Source: Brevibacterium sanguinis (GTDB lineage Bacteria > Actinomycetota > Actinomycetes > Actinomycetales > Brevibacteriaceae). From it: a stretch of DNA of 64,000 nt. The notes beneath the pieces are model-generated. The model searched no databases. It was not told the DNA's origin and was given only the letters and a program-made list of their open reading frames with translations. Shown one piece after another: positions 63,030 to 64,000 of the stretch. Position 1 is the first letter of the stretch. Each line of letters starts with the position of its first letter. The stretch covers positions 297,185-361,184 of the forward strand of contig NZ_QNSB01000005.1 of assembly GCF_003315415.1 (NCBI RefSeq). The letters run 5' to 3'. The translations under genes were made by a program, and so were the position numbers.

Positions 63030-63650
63030 CTACTTCTTCGAGCCGATCTGCTTGAGCACGGTCTCGGCGACCTCGCGCATCGTCAGCCGACGGTCCATCG
63101 AGGTCTTCTGGATCCACCGGAACGCCTCGGGCTCGCTCAGGCCCATCGAGGTCTGGAGGAGGCTCTTCGCGCGCTCGACGAGCTTGCGGGTCTCGAACCG
63201 CTCCGTGAGGTCGGAGATCTCGGATTCGAGGGAGCTGATCTCGGCATGCCGCGACAGCGCGATCTCGAGCGCCGGCAGCAGGTCGTTGGCCGTGAACGGC
63301 TTGACGACGTAGGCCATGGCGCCGGCGTCGCGGGCGCGCTCGACGAGTTCCTTCTGCGAGAAGGCGGTGAGGAGGACGACGGGGGCGATGCGGGCCCGGG
63401 CGATGCGCTCGGCCGCCGAGATCCCGTCGAGGATGGGCATCTTGATGTCCATCACGACGAGATCGGGGCGCAGCTCCTCGGCGAGGCGGATCGCCGATTC
63501 GCCGTCCGCGGCCTCACCGACGACGTCGTAGCCGACCTCGCGGAGCATCTCGACGATGTCGAGGCGGATGACCGCCTCATCCTCGGCGACGACGACACGC
63601 CGAACCGGCACGGACTCATCTGAAGTTGGTTGTTCGCTGTTTGAAAGCAC
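63030..63650 (-). CDS. pdtaR: ANTAR-domain response regulator (PdtaR-like)
   Basis: This 206-residue protein joins a receiver domain (19-135, with phospho-acceptor D68 in LVVMDIKMP, acidic pocket AEDE, LLTAFSQ and VVKPFT) to an RNA-binding ANTAR domain (about 145-205, LTERFETRKLVERAKSLLQ and SEPEAFRWIQKTSMDRR). In mycobacteria PdtaR with sensor PdtaS responds to ethanolamine, copper or NO signals by antitermination. No sensor gene is adjacent here. The start is GTG at 63650, 6 nt after TAGACT. It lies near polA as in M. tuberculosis. Confidence 0.93.
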   Translation of the reverse strand: MLSNSEQPTSDESVPVRRVVVAEDEAVIRLDIVEMLREVGYDVVGEAADGESAIRLAEELRPDLVVMDIKMPILDGISAAERIARARIAPVVLLTAFSQKELVERARDAGAMAYVVKPFTANDLLPALEIALSRHAEISSLESEISDLTERFETRKLVERAKSLLQTSMGLSEPEAFRWIQKTSMDRRLTMREVAETVLKQIGSKK

Positions 63651-63656
63651 GCCACC

Positions 63657-63662
63657 AGTCTA
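63657..63662 (-). promoter_or_regulatory. -10 box TAGACT of pdtaR
   Basis: TAGACT on the minus strand ends 6 nt before the GTG at 63650, the same leaderless spacing seen for uvrA, uvrB and coaE. Confidence 0.55.
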
Positions 63663-63776
63663 GACCAGGCCCACTCGTGCACCGGAACGTCGATCCCGGA
63701 ATCTTCTGTGATGGTAGCCACGAGCACCTGCGACTCAGACCCGCGGCCAGGCGCCTGCGCCGGCCTCTGCCGGCGA

Positions 63777-63806
63777 TTGTGCATCGTGGTCGGCCTGCCG
63801 TATCCT
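63777..63806 (+). promoter_or_regulatory. Promoter of tRNA-Leu
   Basis: TTGTGC (63777-63782), an 18-bp spacer and TATCCT (63801-63806) precede the tRNA 5' end by 13 bp. No other gene lies between pdtaR and the tRNA. Confidence 0.5.
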
Positions 63807-63819
63807 TGACTACGCGCTG

Positions 63820-63901
63820 GCCGGATTGGCGGAATCGGTAGACGCGGTGCACTCAAAATGCATTGTCGAAAGACGTGTGGGTTCGAGTCCCACATCCGGT
63901 A
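63820..63901 (+). tRNA. tRNA-Leu (anticodon CAA)
   Basis: The 5' acceptor strand GCCGGAT pairs with ATCCGGT, with a G-T pair at the end, followed by discriminator A. The D-arm, a seven-base anticodon loop CTCAAAA with anticodon CAA (63854-63856), a long variable arm around GTCGAAAGAC and the T-arm GTGGGTTCGAGTCCCAC are all clear. The long variable arm marks a class II tRNA, here Leu reading UUG. CCA is not encoded. Confidence 0.96.
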
Positions 63902-63906
63902 CTTGT

Positions 63907-63958
63907 GTCCTGAGTCGCGACATCGTTGACAGACGATGTCGCGACTTGGGACTTTTTT
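63907..63958 (+). terminator. Rho-independent terminator after tRNA-Leu
   Basis: AGTCGCGACATCGT (63913-63926) and ACGATGTCGCGACT (63933-63946) form a 14-bp stem with a 6-nt loop, extended by GTCC/GGAC beyond a small bulge, and followed by six Ts. It is the only textbook T-tailed terminator I see in the window. Confidence 0.93.
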
Positions 63959-64000
63959 GTGGGTTCACTCCTGGAATCAGATACCGTCCTGGTTGTCGTG

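Overview
The window is a gene-dense, high-GC stretch of actinobacterial chromosome. The evidence is the base composition, the SufR-SufBDCSU operon order, whiA-yvcK-rapZ-uvrC, a CoaE protein carrying a GrpB-type tail, an InhA-like FabI beside FabG, a SURF1 gene beside a DUF3099 gene, and polA followed by an ANTAR response regulator. My guess is Micrococcales, perhaps Brevibacterium-like, but I cannot prove the genus. Almost all of it is core, vertically inherited material. I saw no prophage, insertion sequence, CRISPR array or biosynthetic cluster, and I did not find a convincing new multi-gene system.

Layout. 1-5164: a lipase-maturation-factor-like membrane protein cut by the window edge, a methyltransferase and cupin pair, trmL, a pyridoxal/HMP kinase, ribosomal protein L31 type B, a YbaK-like deacylase and a phosphatase. 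5200-6264 is the only decayed patch: an alpha/beta-hydrolase remnant and a RhuM/Fic gene with its catalytic middle deleted. 6265-10826: a SpoU methyltransferase, a TauE/SafE permease with an ABC ATPase, an unknown protein, SerB and a SixA-like phosphatase. 10852-12388: fabI and fabG. 12506-14025: DUF3099, a small Cys-rich protein and SURF1. 14084-16356: an ABC-F protein and RNase HI. 16500-23065: the iron-sulfur operon sufR-B-D-Rieske-C-S-U-T.

23170-27337 holds an ABC exporter, heme A synthase (ctaA), a VOC protein and heme O synthase (ctaB). 27466-32263 is tkt-tal-pgi. 32409-42476 runs on the minus strand as secG-tpiA-pgk-whiA-yvcK-rapZ-uvrC-uvrA. Then come a DUF3516 helicase, a YciI protein, terC behind a probable manganese riboswitch, uvrB, the branched-chain amino-acid importer livKHMGF, coaE, a large membrane protein, rpsA, a methyltransferase, polA, a thioesterase, a pdtaR-like regulator and tRNA-Leu(CAA).

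The genes form coherent groups: Fe-S assembly under probable SufR and iron control, heme A/O synthesis with SURF1 for the cytochrome oxidase, central sugar phosphate metabolism, excision repair with PolA, and fatty-acid elongation. A recurring theme is leaderless expression: many genes have a TANNNT box ending 6-7 nt before an ATG or GTG. Most convergent gene pairs are separated by strong GC-rich hairpins without T-tracts. Only the tRNA gene has a classic T-tailed terminator.
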